A DNA stretch of 6,227 nucleotides from Mobilitalea sp. (lineage in GTDB: Bacteria; Bacillota_A; Clostridia; Lachnospirales; Lachnospiraceae). A program made the translations under genes and the position numbers. Shown here piece after piece: positions 5,868-6,227 of the stretch. The notes beneath the pieces were generated by a model that made no database searches, was not told the DNA's origin, and worked only from the letters and a program-made list of their open reading frames with translations. The stretch is from NCBI GenBank assembly GCA_029974875.1, contig JARKQP010000089.1:1-6227 (forward strand), given 5' to 3'. Numbering within the stretch: position 1 is the stretch's first letter; the number at the start of each line of letters is the position of its first letter.

Positions 5868-6227
5868 TTATGACTCTGGTGTCTCTTCATTGTATATTTT
5901 CTCCAGGCGCTTTAACATTTTATAATACCGGCCCAATTTTTTTCTTGACCTGTCATATTTCATCGAATATCCCACGATGGAGGCAAAACCATATATTGTA
6001 ACCGTGATGATATAAAAGCCGGCGATAAAGATGCCGATTGTCTTATAGTCAAGCGTCACTGCATTCTTAATGATATATTCAGATTGGTACATGAATATAA
6101 GGGTAAGTATTAAGGCATAGCCAAGCGTCGCACAGATAACTGACTTAATTGTCTGATACCTGACATAGTCTGTCTTATAATATTTGCTCAGGCGGATGTC
6201 TTCCTTACCTTCCTTTTCTTCATAAAC
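5868..6227 (-). CDS. Small two-helix membrane protein, 5' end outside window
   Basis: The frame stays open from the TAA at 5868-5870 to the window edge, giving 119 visible residues; the start lies beyond 6227. An internal ATG at 6092 has no good ribosome binding site and would cut the first membrane helix, so it is not the start. Visible parts in order: a charged segment (VYEEKEGKDIRLSKYYKTDY), a first hydrophobic helix (about visible residues 28-47, ending LILTLIFMY), a short loop, a second helix (about 64-88, with GIFIAGFYIITVTIYGFASI), and a basic, probably helical tail (KYDRSRKKLGRYYKMLKRLEKIYNEE). The layout (short cytosolic N-part, hairpin of two helices, positively charged C-tail) suggests both ends in the cytosol. 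I recognise no family. It is 18 bases upstream of the 350-residue membrane protein, so the two may work together. Confidence 0.85.
   Translation of the reverse strand, partial: VYEEKEGKEDIRLSKYYKTDYVRYQTIKSVICATLGYALILTLIFMYQSEYIIKNAVTLDYKTIGIFIAGFYIITVTIYGFASIVGYSMKYDRSRKKLGRYYKMLKRLEKIYNEETPES

Noticed and set aside
5868..6092. A complete 74-residue protein starting at Met 6092
   Set aside because: The frame is open upstream to the window edge with a convincing membrane helix and charged segment, and no ribosome binding site precedes 6092; the gene is partial.

Overview
The window looks like a chromosomal segment of a low-to-moderate-GC Gram-positive anaerobe of the class Clostridia, most likely Lachnospiraceae-like. 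This rests on the cdaA-ybbR gene pair, strong AGGAGG-type ribosome binding sites, an HPr with both a His-15 and a Ser-46 site, and a long-form (LeuA2-type) 2-isopropylmalate synthase. The family assignment is inference from protein character, not from a search. I see no mobile element, CRISPR array, tRNA or rRNA.

Every convincing gene is on the minus strand, so transcription runs from right to left. From the right edge: the 3' part of a small two-helix membrane protein gene cut by the window edge (5868-6227); a 350-residue polytopic membrane protein of unknown function with an acidic cytosolic tail (4797-5849); cdaA, the membrane-bound diadenylate cyclase that makes c-di-AMP (3771-4655); ybbR/cdaR, the anchored extracellular partner of CdaA (2576-3790, overlapping cdaA by 20 bases); an HPr-family phosphocarrier (2147-2425); then leuA (233-1897). 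The tight spacing from the partial gene to the 350-residue gene, and the cdaA-ybbR overlap, indicate co-transcription. The glmM gene that often follows cdaA-ybbR in Firmicutes is absent; an HPr gene takes its place.

The 250-base gap between HPr and leuA carries a good sigma-A promoter (2118-2146), immediately followed by an AT-rich stem-loop with a U-tract and a nested 12-bp palindrome (2054-2115). Next comes a tiny leucine-rich open frame with its own ribosome binding site (2013-2036). No leucine T-box is recognisable there. Downstream of leuA lies a canonical intrinsic terminator on the minus strand (141-183). At the left edge is a perfect 15-bp stem followed by T's on the plus strand (1-40), which probably ends a convergent gene outside the window.

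Functionally the window joins a c-di-AMP signalling and cell-envelope cluster (membrane proteins, CdaA, CdaR, HPr) to an independently transcribed leucine-biosynthesis gene. The least-described content is the pair of uncharacterised membrane proteins upstream of cdaA and the leader regions of cdaA and leuA.
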